Source of the DNA: Affinundibacterium amnicola
GTDB taxonomy: Bacteria > Pseudomonadota > Gammaproteobacteria > Burkholderiales > Burkholderiaceae_D
Direction: 5' to 3'
NCBI RefSeq assembly: GCF_014284275.1
Contig: NZ_JACOFU010000004.1
Span: 372,001 to 436,000, forward strand
DNA length: 64,000 bases
The translations under genes were made by a program, and so were the position numbers. Below the pieces are notes generated by a model. That model did not search any database. It had not been told where the DNA came from and worked only from the letters and a program-made list of their open reading frames with translations. How positions within the stretch are numbered: the stretch's first letter is position 1; each line of letters starts with the position of its first letter. Of this stretch, positions 37,274 to 46,939 are shown in pieces.

Positions 37274-38284
37274 ATGATTCGCTTGCAACGTACCGATTCC
37301 AACAATAGCGATTTCCAAAATATGGTGGTGGAACTTGATCGCTATCTGGCAACGACCGATGGTGATGAACATGCATTCTATGCGCAATACAATAAATCAG
37401 ATGGATTGAAATATGTCGTCGTGGCCTACGAGGGCGATCAAGCGCTGGGCTGCGGCGCGATCAAGCATTATGCTGATGGCGTGATGGAAGTAAAACGTAT
37501 GTACGTTACACCTGCCGCGCGCGGCCAAGGGATTGCCGCTACCGTATTAAAAGAATTAGAAAAATGGACGCTGGAATTGAAGTATCAAAGGTGCTTACTT
37601 GAAACCGGCGTTAAGCAACTAGAAGCGATACGTTTGTATCAAAAATGTGGCTATGATGTGGTGGCAAATTATGGTCAATATCAAGGTATGGACAATAGTA
37701 TTTGCTTTGAAAAAATTTTGCAGAAATCCGGTCAAAAAATAGTCTCTGATATTCAGATCCGGTTCGCAAACCAGGAGGATGCTGAATTACTCTCGCAACT
37801 AGGAAAAGAAACCTTTCATGATGCATTCTCGGTTTATCCACAAATGCCAGCGACTGACCTGGCCACTTATGTCAACGAAGAATTTACCATCGCCAAGCTA
37901 GCAGCACAGTTAGCAGATGAGAAGGCATTTTTCTTACTGGCGGAGCTGGCAGGTGAGGCAGTCGGTTACGCAAAGATGGAAGTGAATCAAGGCATGCCGG
38001 GTGTTCGCTTACAAAACCCGATCAAACTCAGACGCTTGTATTGTAAGCAAAAGGTTTTAGGCTACGGCGTCGGTGCCCGATTAATGGAGCGTTGTGTAGT
38101 CGAGGCCGCAAATCGACAGCACGATGGTATCTATCTGACAGTTTGGGAACATAACCATCAGGCGCAAGATTTCTATAAAAAATGGTCTTACCAGCCCTGC
38201 GCAGAAATTGACATCTCGCTCGGTAAAGCACAGTTACGCGATCTGGTGATGCAAAAAACCTTGGCACCAACTCCTAGCTTGTAG
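37274..38284 (+). CDS. Tandem GNAT acetyltransferase
   Basis: This 336-residue protein is made of two GNAT N-acetyltransferase domains. The first (about 1-155) has the acetyl-CoA loop in VKRMYVTPAARGQGIAATVLKELE. The second (about 165-330) has RRLYCKQKVLGYGVGARLMERCV, a weaker form of R/QxxGxG/A. ATG 37274 follows GAGGAG; the upstream in-frame extension runs through the membrane-protein gene and is not used. Both domains resemble stand-alone GNATs, so the gene is probably a fusion. Substrates are unknown. Confidence 0.88.
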   Translation: MIRLQRTDSNNSDFQNMVVELDRYLATTDGDEHAFYAQYNKSDGLKYVVVAYEGDQALGCGAIKHYADGVMEVKRMYVTPAARGQGIAATVLKELEKWTLELKYQRCLLETGVKQLEAIRLYQKCGYDVVANYGQYQGMDNSICFEKILQKSGQKIVSDIQIRFANQEDAELLSQLGKETFHDAFSVYPQMPATDLATYVNEEFTIAKLAAQLADEKAFFLLAELAGEAVGYAKMEVNQGMPGVRLQNPIKLRRLYCKQKVLGYGVGARLMERCVVEAANRQHDGIYLTVWEHNHQAQDFYKKWSYQPCAEIDISLGKAQLRDLVMQKTLAPTPSL

Positions 38285-38368
38285 TCTGCTTGCGATGAAT
38301 CTGCATCCTTCTTGGTTTACAATCATCAACCGATAAGCATAGAGCAGATTCGCAAGAAGGAGATTCAC

Positions 38369-38662
38369 ATGGACATGAAACGTATCAATGCAGGAAAACT
38401 GCGTTCTATCGGTTATGACGCACGCGAAAAACGATTAAGAGTCGAGATGGATGATGGCACAGCGATCGATTATGCTGGCGTTGGACAAGAAGTCTGGCGT
38501 CGCTTGTCGAGTGCGTCTTCAGGCACGGCCTGGAGTTTTTATCGCGACAATATTGAAGAAGAATTTCACGGCACGCGTGGTCGTGCAAGCACTTCTAGCA
38601 ATACCAATCGTGCTGCGCTGGAAGATTTTTTTAAGTCCAGTAACGACCACACCGAGGATTAA
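38369..38662 (+). CDS. KTSC-domain protein
   Basis: This 97-residue protein has a KTSC-type domain in its first ~65 residues: INAGKLRSIGYDAREKRLRVEMDDG, then YAGVGQEVWRRLSSASS and FYRDNIEEEF. The C-terminal part is a short Ser/Asn-rich tail. ATG 38369 is preceded by AAGGAG. KTSC domains occur alone or fused to lysyl-tRNA synthetase and DNA-related proteins, and the function is not established. Confidence 0.8.
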   Translation: MDMKRINAGKLRSIGYDAREKRLRVEMDDGTAIDYAGVGQEVWRRLSSASSGTAWSFYRDNIEEEFHGTRGRASTSSNTNRAALEDFFKSSNDHTED

Positions 38663-38832
38663 ACCTATGATCGCAATTAATCGCTCGCCTTGGATCTGAT
38701 GTGCTGCGACAATCAGACTAATCGCAAACGGAATATCTACTTTCACCATATATCTGGATCGAATCAATCGCATGCAAATGACATGCTTAACTTAGGGCCT
38801 GTTGTCCTCATAAAACGACTAATGAGCCAGGC

Positions 38833-40221
38833 TTATTGAGTCAGCTTAATTCGCCACAGCCGCCCATACAATGCAAGCACCAGTGCCAAAACAATTAAAC
38901 CCGTCGCTACGGCAAAAGTGACACGTAGTCCACCGACGACATCCGGCGTCGCAATCTGATGCACACTACTGGCGGCAAATAGGCTACCCATCAAAGAAGC
39001 ACCAGTGATCAATCCAAGATTGCGCGCTAAGCTCAGCAAGCCAGCGATCAAGCCGCGCTGTTCGTGTGCGATATTTTGCATCACTGCGGTATTGTTTGCC
39101 GCTTGAAAAAGTGCATAGCCAGCCGTCATGAGCACGAGTGGCACGATGTATGCAGCAAGGCCGAAATGGCCAGACAACATCGCCATTGTGCCACTGCTAA
39201 CGAGCATCACGACAAGCGCCGCACGATACATGTTTGTTGGGCCACAACGATCCGTTAAACGCCCAGCAGGCAAACCTGTCAATGCGGCGACGATAGGCCC
39301 CGACGACATCACTACACCGATTTGTGTCGTAGTTAGTTTAAATGCGACAGCAAGATAAAAAGGCCCAACTACCAAGGTCGCCATGACTACCGTGGTCACT
39401 AAGGCACTCATCACAAAGCCATTGCGAAGTTCCGGCTGGCGAAATAGCGTCAGATGAATAAGCGGCTTGGCAATACGGTTTTGCGAAAAGACAAACAGCG
39501 CAATACCGATGAATGCCAATAGCAATAAAATCGCGTTCAAGCGCTTAAAACTACCGCGCCCCATGGTCATCGCCAAAGCATATGTTGCCAAACTGAATGC
39601 CAGCAAAAAACTCCCCACATAATCAAATACCACACGCGTTTGGTTTGCTGGAAAATTATCTGGTGCCAAATAGCGATAGACGAGTAAGCAAGTCAACAAA
39701 GCACACGGAATCATCATAGAGAAAATAGCTTGCCATCCAAAACTACTCATTAAGATACCACCCAGCGCAGGACCTAGCGCGGTGCCGATCGCCGACATAC
39801 TGCCTAACAAACCCATCGCACTTCCAGTCTTCTCTTTAGGCAGCGCCTCAGTCACCATTGCCATCGCAAGCGCCATCAAGGTCGCAGCACCCGCGCCTTG
39901 CAAAGCACGCGCGGCAATGAGGAACCACAAATTGGAGGCAATAGCGCACAGTCCAGAGGCGAATGCGAAAACGATCAAACCAGATAACAGTAAACGTCGT
40001 CTCCCGATTAAATCGCCCATTCTCCCTACACTAACAATCAATGTTGTCATCGCCAGTAAGTAAGCGAGCACCACCCACTGCACCTCTTGCATACTCGCCT
40101 GAAAATGCTGCGCCAAATTAGGTAAGGCGACATTAACAATACTAGTGCTGAGTGACGAGAGCAAGATACTGAGGCTGAGTGCCGCTAAGCGTGCATAGAT
40201 TTTGAAATTTTCTGAGGGCAT
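38833..40221 (-). CDS. MFS transporter, DHA2-type drug efflux
   Basis: This 462-residue integral membrane protein has about 14 hydrophobic segments. The DHA2/EmrB hallmarks are present: ALPNLAQHFQASMQEVQWVVLAYLLAM near the start, GRMGDLIGRRRLLLSGL between helices 2 and 3, and ALGPALGGILMSSFGWQAIF at helix 5. It probably exports drugs or metabolites using the proton gradient. It is divergent from a LysR gene across 165 bp, so regulation by that protein is likely. Confidence 0.93.
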   Translation of the reverse strand: MPSENFKIYARLAALSLSILLSSLSTSIVNVALPNLAQHFQASMQEVQWVVLAYLLAMTTLIVSVGRMGDLIGRRRLLLSGLIVFAFASGLCAIASNLWFLIAARALQGAGAATLMALAMAMVTEALPKEKTGSAMGLLGSMSAIGTALGPALGGILMSSFGWQAIFSMMIPCALLTCLLVYRYLAPDNFPANQTRVVFDYVGSFLLAFSLATYALAMTMGRGSFKRLNAILLLLAFIGIALFVFSQNRIAKPLIHLTLFRQPELRNGFVMSALVTTVVMATLVVGPFYLAVAFKLTTTQIGVVMSSGPIVAALTGLPAGRLTDRCGPTNMYRAALVVMLVSSGTMAMLSGHFGLAAYIVPLVLMTAGYALFQAANNTAVMQNIAHEQRGLIAGLLSLARNLGLITGASLMGSLFAASSVHQIATPDVVGGLRVTFAVATGLIVLALVLALYGRLWRIKLTQ

Positions 40222-40386
40222 TTTTGTTGACGAGTTATAGGTCTTTTATTGCGTAAGAGGCTTGTGTAAAACTGCCCCGCTATGCACTAGCTTACGCCGT
40301 GCAGATATACGGCGGAAGACGCATTATTTGCATTTTATTCGTGCACAGAACGCCATCTCTCGTTTAATCGGTATTACAATCACCGC

Positions 40387-41286
40387 ATGAGTACACCCGA
40401 TTTCAATTTACTGATTACGCTCGATGCTGTGTTATCTGAAGGCAGCGTTGCAAAGGCTGCGCGACGTTTGCGACTGAGCCCTTCAGCAATGAGCCGGGCT
40501 TTGGCGCGCTTGCGTGAAACGACTGGCGACCCTTTACTGGTGCGTGCTGGTCGGGGTTTGGTCGCAACCCCACGCGCCTTAGAGTTGCGCGAACAAGTCA
40601 GCCATTTAGTGCAGGCCGTAGAAACTGTATTGCGCCCAACGACTGCGCCCGATCTGTCACGCTTACAACGCACTTTCGTCTTACGCTGTAGCGAGGGTTT
40701 TGTAGAAAATTTTGGTGCTAAGCTAATTCAGCAAACGCTGCATCAAGCGCCCAGTGTGCGCTTATGTTTTATGGCCAAAGCAGACAAAGACAGTCAATTA
40801 CTACGCGATGGCAAAGTGGATTTAGAAACTGGCGTCATCAGCGCTGATATGAGCCCAGAATTGCGGACGCAAGCTTTATTCAAAGATCGGTTTGTAGGTG
40901 TCATGCGCGCAGATCACCCTCTACGCATCAAGAGCAATAACATCACACTAAGACGTTATCTGGCTAGCCAACATATCGGCATTTCACGAGAAGGCATGAT
41001 CTCCGGTCCGGTTGATTTTGCTTTGCAAGAACTTGGGCTGGAAAGAAATATCACTACAATTGTTGCCGGATTTTCTACCGCGTTAGTGCTGGCACGTACT
41101 TCCGATATGATTGCCAGCGTACCCGAGCGGCATACTGGCAATTTACGTGATGGTATGCATAGCTTTGCCTTACCATTTTCTATGCCTGAAATTGCGGTCG
41201 CCTTAATCTGGCATCCGCGCATGCAAGCTGACCCGGCACATCGCTGGTTACGTGACATTGTGTTAGCGACTTGCCGTATTCCTTAG
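40387..41286 (+). CDS. LysR-family transcriptional regulator
   Basis: This 299-residue regulator has the N-terminal HTH in SVAKAARRLRLSPSAMSRALARLRETTGD and a LysR substrate-binding domain to the end. The start FNLLITLDAVLSEGSV is typical of NodD/NahR-like members. It is divergent from the DHA2-type efflux pump gene, the classic layout of a local regulator and its target. Confidence 0.94.
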   Translation: MSTPDFNLLITLDAVLSEGSVAKAARRLRLSPSAMSRALARLRETTGDPLLVRAGRGLVATPRALELREQVSHLVQAVETVLRPTTAPDLSRLQRTFVLRCSEGFVENFGAKLIQQTLHQAPSVRLCFMAKADKDSQLLRDGKVDLETGVISADMSPELRTQALFKDRFVGVMRADHPLRIKSNNITLRRYLASQHIGISREGMISGPVDFALQELGLERNITTIVAGFSTALVLARTSDMIASVPERHTGNLRDGMHSFALPFSMPEIAVALIWHPRMQADPAHRWLRDIVLATCRIP

Positions 41287-41561
41287 ATGATGATCGATAT
41301 TGCTTAGAAAAGCATTTTAATGAAAGCAAAATTCGTCCTTGAATTTTGCAGACGCATCGTCCATATTGTTAGTAAGGAGCTTGCTTTCATTTTTCGTGCG
41401 CTCCTTGTTGTTCTGTTTACGTTTTCTGCGTTTTCTGCATTTTCTACAATTGCTCTCCGGGCTTCAATCATGATTCACCGATAACTTAAACGCGATCGCT
41501 GTATCCATTGGTATTTGTACTTTTCCTGATTTCTGAATAAAACAGTCGAAAGGGTATAGTC
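41287..41561. other. Gap before exbD
   Basis: No gene is visible in either strand. It contains T-rich tracts around 41390-41450 (repeated TTTTCTGCG / TTTTCTGCA units) and presumably the exbD-like gene's promoter. Confidence 0.3.
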
Positions 41562-41999
41562 ATGGAACACAATAAAAAATCTTCCGCAAATCAATCCGAT
41601 CTTGAAAAATCGGTACCGTTACCAGAAATGAATATGACACCTATGATTGATGTCATGCTGGTCTTGATTATTATGTTCATCACGACCTTGCCCCTATCGC
41701 AAAACGCAGTCAATTTGAGTATGCCCAGTGGCTGTACTGGCAATTGCCCCAAACCTGATGTGGTGCGGGTCAATGTGGATTTTGATGGTACGTTGAGTTG
41801 GAATGGCGAAGTGCTGAATAAATCACAGTTAGATACACGCTTTGCGTCTTTAGCCGAAATGACCAAACAACCCGAAGTGCAATTACTTGCACATCGCTTG
41901 GTCGCCTACAAAAATGTGGCGGCAGTATTGGCATCGGCGCAAAGTCGTGGTGTGAAATCGCTCGGTATTATCGGAAGTGAACAGTACATGGTTCAGTAA
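41562..41999 (+). CDS. ExbD/TolR-family biopolymer transport protein
   Basis: This 145-residue protein has one N-terminal membrane helix (about 25-42: PMIDVMLVLIIMFITTLPL) with the functional aspartate of ExbD/TolR in MTPMIDVMLV. A periplasmic domain with two cysteines (CTGNCPKP) follows. ExbD pairs with ExbB to energise TonB-dependent uptake. No exbB or tonB lies beside it, so it is an orphan copy. The last ~50 residues (RLVAYKNVAAVLASAQSRGVKSLGIIG) fit the family. Confidence 0.88.
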   Translation: MEHNKKSSANQSDLEKSVPLPEMNMTPMIDVMLVLIIMFITTLPLSQNAVNLSMPSGCTGNCPKPDVVRVNVDFDGTLSWNGEVLNKSQLDTRFASLAEMTKQPEVQLLAHRLVAYKNVAAVLASAQSRGVKSLGIIGSEQYMVQ

Positions 42000-42042
42000 A
42001 ACGACGTGGTGATCCACTGAAAGAACACTCTTCAGTTACTCC

Positions 42043-42075
42043 ATGCCGCGTGGCTGTTTGCATGCGGCATTTTTT
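42043..42075 (+). terminator. Intrinsic terminator after the exbD-like gene
   Basis: ATGCCGC (42043-42049) and GCGGCAT (42064-42070) form a stem followed by TTTTT. Confidence 0.75.
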
Positions 42076-42203
42076 CGTCTTCAGTCGAAAACAGGCGGCC
42101 TTGTGAAAAGAAAAGTGATGCGTGATATGATCTTTTTCGCTTTTTGAATAAGCAAATTTGCTGTGCTTATTTCCTTTCATCCCACTTATTTCAGGAAACT
42201 ACG

Positions 42204-42824
42204 ATGCCAAAACTTAAAATTACTTATTTCGATATGCACGGTGGTCGTGCTGAGCCAGTTCGTCTGGCATTGGCGATTGGTGGTATCGATTTTGAAGATC
42301 ATCGATTTGCCTATCCAGAATTTGCTACCGTACGTCAGGCAACTCCGTTTGGTCAGGTGCCTACCTTAGAAGTTGATGGTGTACAGATTACGCAATGCGA
42401 TTCTATGTTGCGTTATGCTGGCAAACTCGCTGGTCTATATCCGAATGACGCATATCAGGCTTTATTGTGCGATGAGGTGATGTACGTAGTGGAAGAGGCT
42501 GGCGTCAAAATGGGGCCAACTTATCGTATGACAGGCGAAGAACAAAAAGCCGCGCGTCTGGCTCTGGTAAATGGTTCTATGCCTGTGTATCTGGCTTGGT
42601 TAGAAAAGAAATTACTCGCGAATGGTGGCAACTATTTCGCCGACAATCGTTTAACAGTCGCTGATTTGAAAGTATTTATCGATGTTCGTACATTGAACTC
42701 TGGCCGTCTGGATCACGTACCAACGGATTTGGTCGAACAAGTTGCGCCAGCACTCAACGCGCATGCAAAACGTATCGCAGAACATCCTGCGGTCATCGCT
42801 TACTACGCTAAATTTGCTAAGTAG
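42204..42824 (+). CDS. Glutathione S-transferase (sigma/prostaglandin D synthase-like)
   Basis: This 206-residue GST starts MPKLKITYFDMHGGRAEPVRL, where Tyr8 and the R-A-E-P motif match sigma-type enzymes. The glutathione-binding loop FGQVPTLEVDGVQITQCDSMLRY is standard, and NRLTVADLKVFIDV begins the C-terminal domain. It should conjugate or isomerise electrophiles with glutathione. The start is at ATG 42204. Its 3' end converges on the histidine kinase gene with a hairpin between. Confidence 0.92.
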   Translation: MPKLKITYFDMHGGRAEPVRLALAIGGIDFEDHRFAYPEFATVRQATPFGQVPTLEVDGVQITQCDSMLRYAGKLAGLYPNDAYQALLCDEVMYVVEEAGVKMGPTYRMTGEEQKAARLALVNGSMPVYLAWLEKKLLANGGNYFADNRLTVADLKVFIDVRTLNSGRLDHVPTDLVEQVAPALNAHAKRIAEHPAVIAYYAKFAK

Positions 42825-42834
42825 TCTCACATCA

Positions 42835-42876
42835 GCCAGAGGTCGATGCAATACGCATTAGCCTCTGGCGATTTTA
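42835..42876. terminator. Hairpin between convergent GST and histidine kinase genes
   Basis: GCCAGAGG (42835-42842) pairs with CCTCTGGC (42862-42869), followed by GATTTTAATTT. Confidence 0.7.
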
Positions 42877-42878
42877 AT

Positions 42879-45431
42879 TTACGAATCGTCACGATGATTA
42901 TCAACGATAGGAATAGTGAACCAAAATTGGCTCCCTACGTCGACCACGGATGAGAAACCAATCTCTCCGCCCATCGCCTCGACAATTTTTTTTGTGATAT
43001 TTAAGCCCAATCCAGTGCCGCCCTGCTTTCTGGTGCTAGCGCTGTCAGCTTGCGAGAATGCCTCAAAAACACGTGCTTGAAACGCACTAGGCATGCCACA
43101 ACCATAATCCTGCACCTCAATCCGCATCATCTTTTCCACTTGCTGAACGCGAATATCGACTGATTTTTCTGGCACAGAAAATTTCGCGGCATTCGACATT
43201 AAATTCGCCATTACTTGCATTAATCGTTGATAGTCGCCAAGGATTTGCGGTAAATCATCACTAGATGTGTATTGATATTGCACTTTGTAATTTGTCGCAT
43301 ATGGTGCATTCACGGAAATCGCATCTTGAATTAGCGCATTAAGATCAATGGTATCGAGATGCAAAGTCATTTTCCCAGACAATAACTTATCCATATCGAG
43401 AATGTCATTCACTAAGTTCAACAGGCGTTGGCTATTACGATGTGCAACTTTGACGAAGTCCATCGCCTTAACTGGTAACTCGCCTAGCACGCCAGCTTCC
43501 AACAAACCCAATGCTCCGCGTATCGATGTTACCGGCGTACGCAGCTCATGACTGACGGTGGAAATCAATTCGGCCTTGATTCTCTCCAGCTCTTTATGTT
43601 GCGAGATATCGGTATGCGTGCCGATCATGCGCAGCGCATTACCATCCGCATCGCGCGTCACCACTTTGCCGCGATCCAATATCCACAAGTAACTGCCATC
43701 TTTGCAGCGAATTCTGTGTTCATTAAAAAACGATTCGGTTTTTCCATCAATATTCGCTTGCACATCTAACATTACGCGTGGCATATCTTCTGGATGCACG
43801 CGGCTTGACCATTCAGTTAGTTCAGTACCAATCTCATGTTCTTCATATCCCAACATCGATTTCCAACGTTTCGACATCAGGACTTTATTGGTTTGCAGAT
43901 CCCAATCCCACACGCCATCTCCACTACCGTCAAAAGCAAATGCTAGGCGCTCTTCAGCAATTCGCATTTCTTCGAGTGCAACGCTGGTGATTTTGTTAGA
44001 GGCTTGCATCGCCAGAGCATTATTTTTACTGACAGTGATATCAACGCGAATAGAAATATATTTTTCAATGTCGCCTTTATCATTGGTGAATGGCGCGATG
44101 AAGGTATCAACCCAATAAATCGTTCCGTCTTTCGCGCGATTACATAACTCGCCACGCCAAGGTTTTCCGCTGGATATGGTGCGCCACATTTCAGCCCAAA
44201 ATTCGCGGTCTTGGGTACTGGAGCTGACTATTCGATGATTTTTGCCTAGCAATTCGCTGCGCGAATAACCACTTCGCTTACAAAATGCTTCATTCACATC
44301 CAAGATATTGCCGTCCTTATCCGATACAGAAACGATGGCGTGCAAATTTAAGGCATTGAGCAAGGCATCTTTATCACGCACAGCGCTGCCCAATTTGCTC
44401 GCCATCTCATCAAAGGTTTCTGCCAATTGTTCGATCTCGCGATAGGTAGGATCTGCCATCGGCATTACTTGATGCATATTGTCAGAATCGAGATTGAAGT
44501 TGGCGATATTGCGGGTAATGTTTTCAATGGGCTTCGCGATTTTATTCGATAAGGCAACAGCAAAAATCGCCCCTAATGCGCTTAATAAAATCAACATCAA
44601 GAAAGCAATTCCACTCAATGCTTGCGCTGGCAAAAAGGCTTCCGTCTGATCAACGTGCGCCATAATGCAGCCACCACCGATTTCTTTAACATATCGAAAG
44701 CCGTGAATGATAGGAACATCGCGGTAATCAAGATCAAGCGATTCGCCACTATCTTCCGATAAACAACGTCGCATTGGATTGGTTGATATAGGCTCAACAC
44801 CATGCCCTTGCAAAGATTGATAGCGTGCGCTGGTAATAAAAAAACCTTTGGCATCGGCTAGAAACGTTTCACCAGAAATGCCCAACTCTTTTGGTTTTAC
44901 AAAAATAAACTGCAAAGTGCTGGATGAATAACTGACCAGTAACTTCATTTGACTATTTGGCGCGACTGCCTTCATCAAAAAACTGGGAATTCGTCCAGGT
45001 TCACGAGGAAGAAAATAGGCTAACTGGTCGGCGGAAAATTGGATATCTGCATGACCACTAGAACGTAGCTCACCAACTTGTACTGCTGGAAGATCTGGGG
45101 TAAAAAGTAAAGCTGCTTCCACATGTTCGCGATGAATTAAACTCATCAACCCAGCTTCCAGACATAGGCGTTTTTTTGTGAGTGAAGAACAACGTTGGTC
45201 TAACTCCGATAGCGCGATATTGATACGGTTCTGATTTTGCTCTAACAGACCGCTCAAATGCTCATAGCGATTTTGTGCAGACGTACCTACCACCTCAATG
45301 GCATGACGACTAGTCAAATTGTGTACAGCAATATAGGCGAGGCCAACTATCGCGCTACCAGGTATCAGTAGACATAAAAAGATAATCAACGCCAGACGCC
45401 ATCGCAGTGACGCTCTCGTTTTTTTAAGCAC
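42879..45431 (-). CDS. Membrane PAS-domain sensor histidine kinase
   Basis: This 850-residue kinase starts with a membrane helix (about 12-33), followed by a large periplasmic sensor (about 34-280) and a second membrane helix (about 280-303). A HAMP linker comes next (NKIAKPIENI), then a PAS/PAC pair (about 375-480) and a PAS_3-type domain (about 500-620; RWKSMLGYEEHEIG, EHRIRCKDGSYLWILDRGK). The HisKA box VSHELRTPVTSIRG holds the phospho-accepting His. The ATPase motifs are LMSNAAKFS, DYGCGMP and GTGLGLNI. No receiver domain or adjacent regulator gene is visible, so its partner must lie elsewhere. Confidence 0.93.
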   Translation of the reverse strand: MLKKTRASLRWRLALIIFLCLLIPGSAIVGLAYIAVHNLTSRHAIEVVGTSAQNRYEHLSGLLEQNQNRINIALSELDQRCSSLTKKRLCLEAGLMSLIHREHVEAALLFTPDLPAVQVGELRSSGHADIQFSADQLAYFLPREPGRIPSFLMKAVAPNSQMKLLVSYSSSTLQFIFVKPKELGISGETFLADAKGFFITSARYQSLQGHGVEPISTNPMRRCLSEDSGESLDLDYRDVPIIHGFRYVKEIGGGCIMAHVDQTEAFLPAQALSGIAFLMLILLSALGAIFAVALSNKIAKPIENITRNIANFNLDSDNMHQVMPMADPTYREIEQLAETFDEMASKLGSAVRDKDALLNALNLHAIVSVSDKDGNILDVNEAFCKRSGYSRSELLGKNHRIVSSSTQDREFWAEMWRTISSGKPWRGELCNRAKDGTIYWVDTFIAPFTNDKGDIEKYISIRVDITVSKNNALAMQASNKITSVALEEMRIAEERLAFAFDGSGDGVWDWDLQTNKVLMSKRWKSMLGYEEHEIGTELTEWSSRVHPEDMPRVMLDVQANIDGKTESFFNEHRIRCKDGSYLWILDRGKVVTRDADGNALRMIGTHTDISQHKELERIKAELISTVSHELRTPVTSIRGALGLLEAGVLGELPVKAMDFVKVAHRNSQRLLNLVNDILDMDKLLSGKMTLHLDTIDLNALIQDAISVNAPYATNYKVQYQYTSSDDLPQILGDYQRLMQVMANLMSNAAKFSVPEKSVDIRVQQVEKMMRIEVQDYGCGMPSAFQARVFEAFSQADSASTRKQGGTGLGLNITKKIVEAMGGEIGFSSVVDVGSQFWFTIPIVDNHRDDS

Positions 45432-45742
45432 TTAGGTCTCCAAAAGTACGAATAGATAGTAAACCAGATATGTATTGAATTAGCTATTTTTTCCATTGAA
45501 TCCACTTATTCAATTCAAAAAATAGCGATAGTGGTTGATATAGACAACATAGTAAAAATGCACGATGAATCAGAATTCATTTGGCCTTGAATGAAACGAC
45601 GATATAGTGCTTGCCACTATTGGTCTAAAATGCTGAACTTTTCTTCATTAGCATTGATGTGTATAGCGCAGCTACCGTAAAGTGATTCACTGCGATTCCA
45701 TACTATTCATTGCTATTTGCGCCTACATGCGATTAAGCTGAC
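45432..45742. promoter_or_regulatory. Divergent region between histidine kinase and tapT
   Basis: AT-rich non-coding DNA with no visible gene. It must contain both promoters, but none stands out. Confidence 0.35.
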
Positions 45743-46540
45743 ATGACCCAACTACCTACTCCCCACGCCGTTTCCCGCCTGCGCGCCTGTCGCTTGGAAC
45801 GTAGCACTCGGCCTTTTCTTGCACGTGGCGGCCCAAGTGGTGAGCGCTGTGCTGGGTGTCGTTTAATCCTCAGTCACTGTATTTGTGCGCTAAGAACCAT
45901 CGTACCGACGCGTGCTGGCGTGTGCTTATTGATGGCAGAACATGAAACGCTCAAACCGAGTAATACGGGTTGGTTAATAGCGGATGTAATCCCGGATACC
46001 ACCGCATTTGGCTGGGCGCGCACCACCGTCAACCCCGACTTGCTCGCTTTGTTGGCAGATCCACAATGGCAAGCTTATGTGGTTTTCCCTGGTGAATTTG
46101 TCGAACCCGAACGGGTGGTTTCGCAACTGCTGAGCAATGAAGAAAGCATGCCGGAAGCGAATGCAGGCAAACGTCCGCTATTCATTTTGCTCGATGCGAC
46201 TTGGCCCGAAGCGCGTAAGATTTTTAAGAAAAGTCCGTATCTGAATGCCCTGCCTGTTTTGAGTTTGGCACCAGATCAGTTGTCGCGCTATCGGCTACGT
46301 CGTTCACGTCGTGACAATCATTTATGCACTTCTGAAGTCGCTGCATTGTGTCTGGAACTAGCGGGTGAGCACTTAGCAGCACAAACTTTGGCGGCTTATT
46401 TGGACGTATTTACCGAACACTATTTAAGTGCAAAACAGCAACGGCATATCGATCATGAAGATGAAATTCATCAACATTTACAAAGCCTGCGCGCGCAGAT
46501 CAAGTCAGATAATCCGAGTTTCAAGCCAGATCCAGTGTGA
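45743..46540 (+). CDS. tapT: DTW-domain protein, tRNA-uridine aminocarboxypropyltransferase TapT-like
   Basis: This 265-residue protein carries the DTW domain that makes acp3U in tRNA using S-adenosylmethionine. The cysteine-rich start CAGCRLILSHCIC, the family signature in LLDATWPEARKIFKKSP (DATW for DTW), and RRDNHLCTSEVAALCLE with the closing residues are all visible. The N-terminal ~35 residues are an extension. E. coli TapT modifies U47; this assignment is by family resemblance. Confidence 0.85.
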   Translation: MTQLPTPHAVSRLRACRLERSTRPFLARGGPSGERCAGCRLILSHCICALRTIVPTRAGVCLLMAEHETLKPSNTGWLIADVIPDTTAFGWARTTVNPDLLALLADPQWQAYVVFPGEFVEPERVVSQLLSNEESMPEANAGKRPLFILLDATWPEARKIFKKSPYLNALPVLSLAPDQLSRYRLRRSRRDNHLCTSEVAALCLELAGEHLAAQTLAAYLDVFTEHYLSAKQQRHIDHEDEIHQHLQSLRAQIKSDNPSFKPDPV

Positions 46541-46666
46541 TGACTGCCGCTGAAATACGCCCAAATTCAGCCCAAAAACAGATAAACTAGCGCCTTCCGT
46601 ATCTGCATTGGTATCAGCACTAGCGCCAGATACTTTGTTATTCCTTTTTTTTAAAGACAGCAACTT

Positions 46667-46912
46667 ATGACCGATTCCACTAAACCAGCATTTCCTGATC
46701 GCCTTTCTGTTGACCCGCGCAGCAAATTTTATGTCGCTGAAATTTTTGATCACGAAGTCGGCATTCTATTGAATGGCAAAGAACGTCTCGGTGTTGAAGA
46801 ATACTGCATCAGCGAAGGCTGGATCACGGTACCTGCTGGCAAGACCTTGGATCGCAAAGGAATGCCGATGATGATCAAGGTAAAAGGCGTCGTCGAGCCT
46901 TTCTACCGTTAA
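46667..46912 (+). CDS. DUF3297-family protein
   Basis: This 81-residue protein starts MTDSTKPAFPDRLSVDPRSK and continues through a basic-aromatic strand pattern, ending KVKGVVEPFYR. The sequence matches my memory of DUF3297, a short conserved protein of glutathione-related or uncharacterised role in proteobacteria. No motif gives a function. Confidence 0.8.
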   Translation: MTDSTKPAFPDRLSVDPRSKFYVAEIFDHEVGILLNGKERLGVEEYCISEGWITVPAGKTLDRKGMPMMIKVKGVVEPFYR

Positions 46913-46939
46913 TCTTTAACATGTATTCAATCATTTTCC

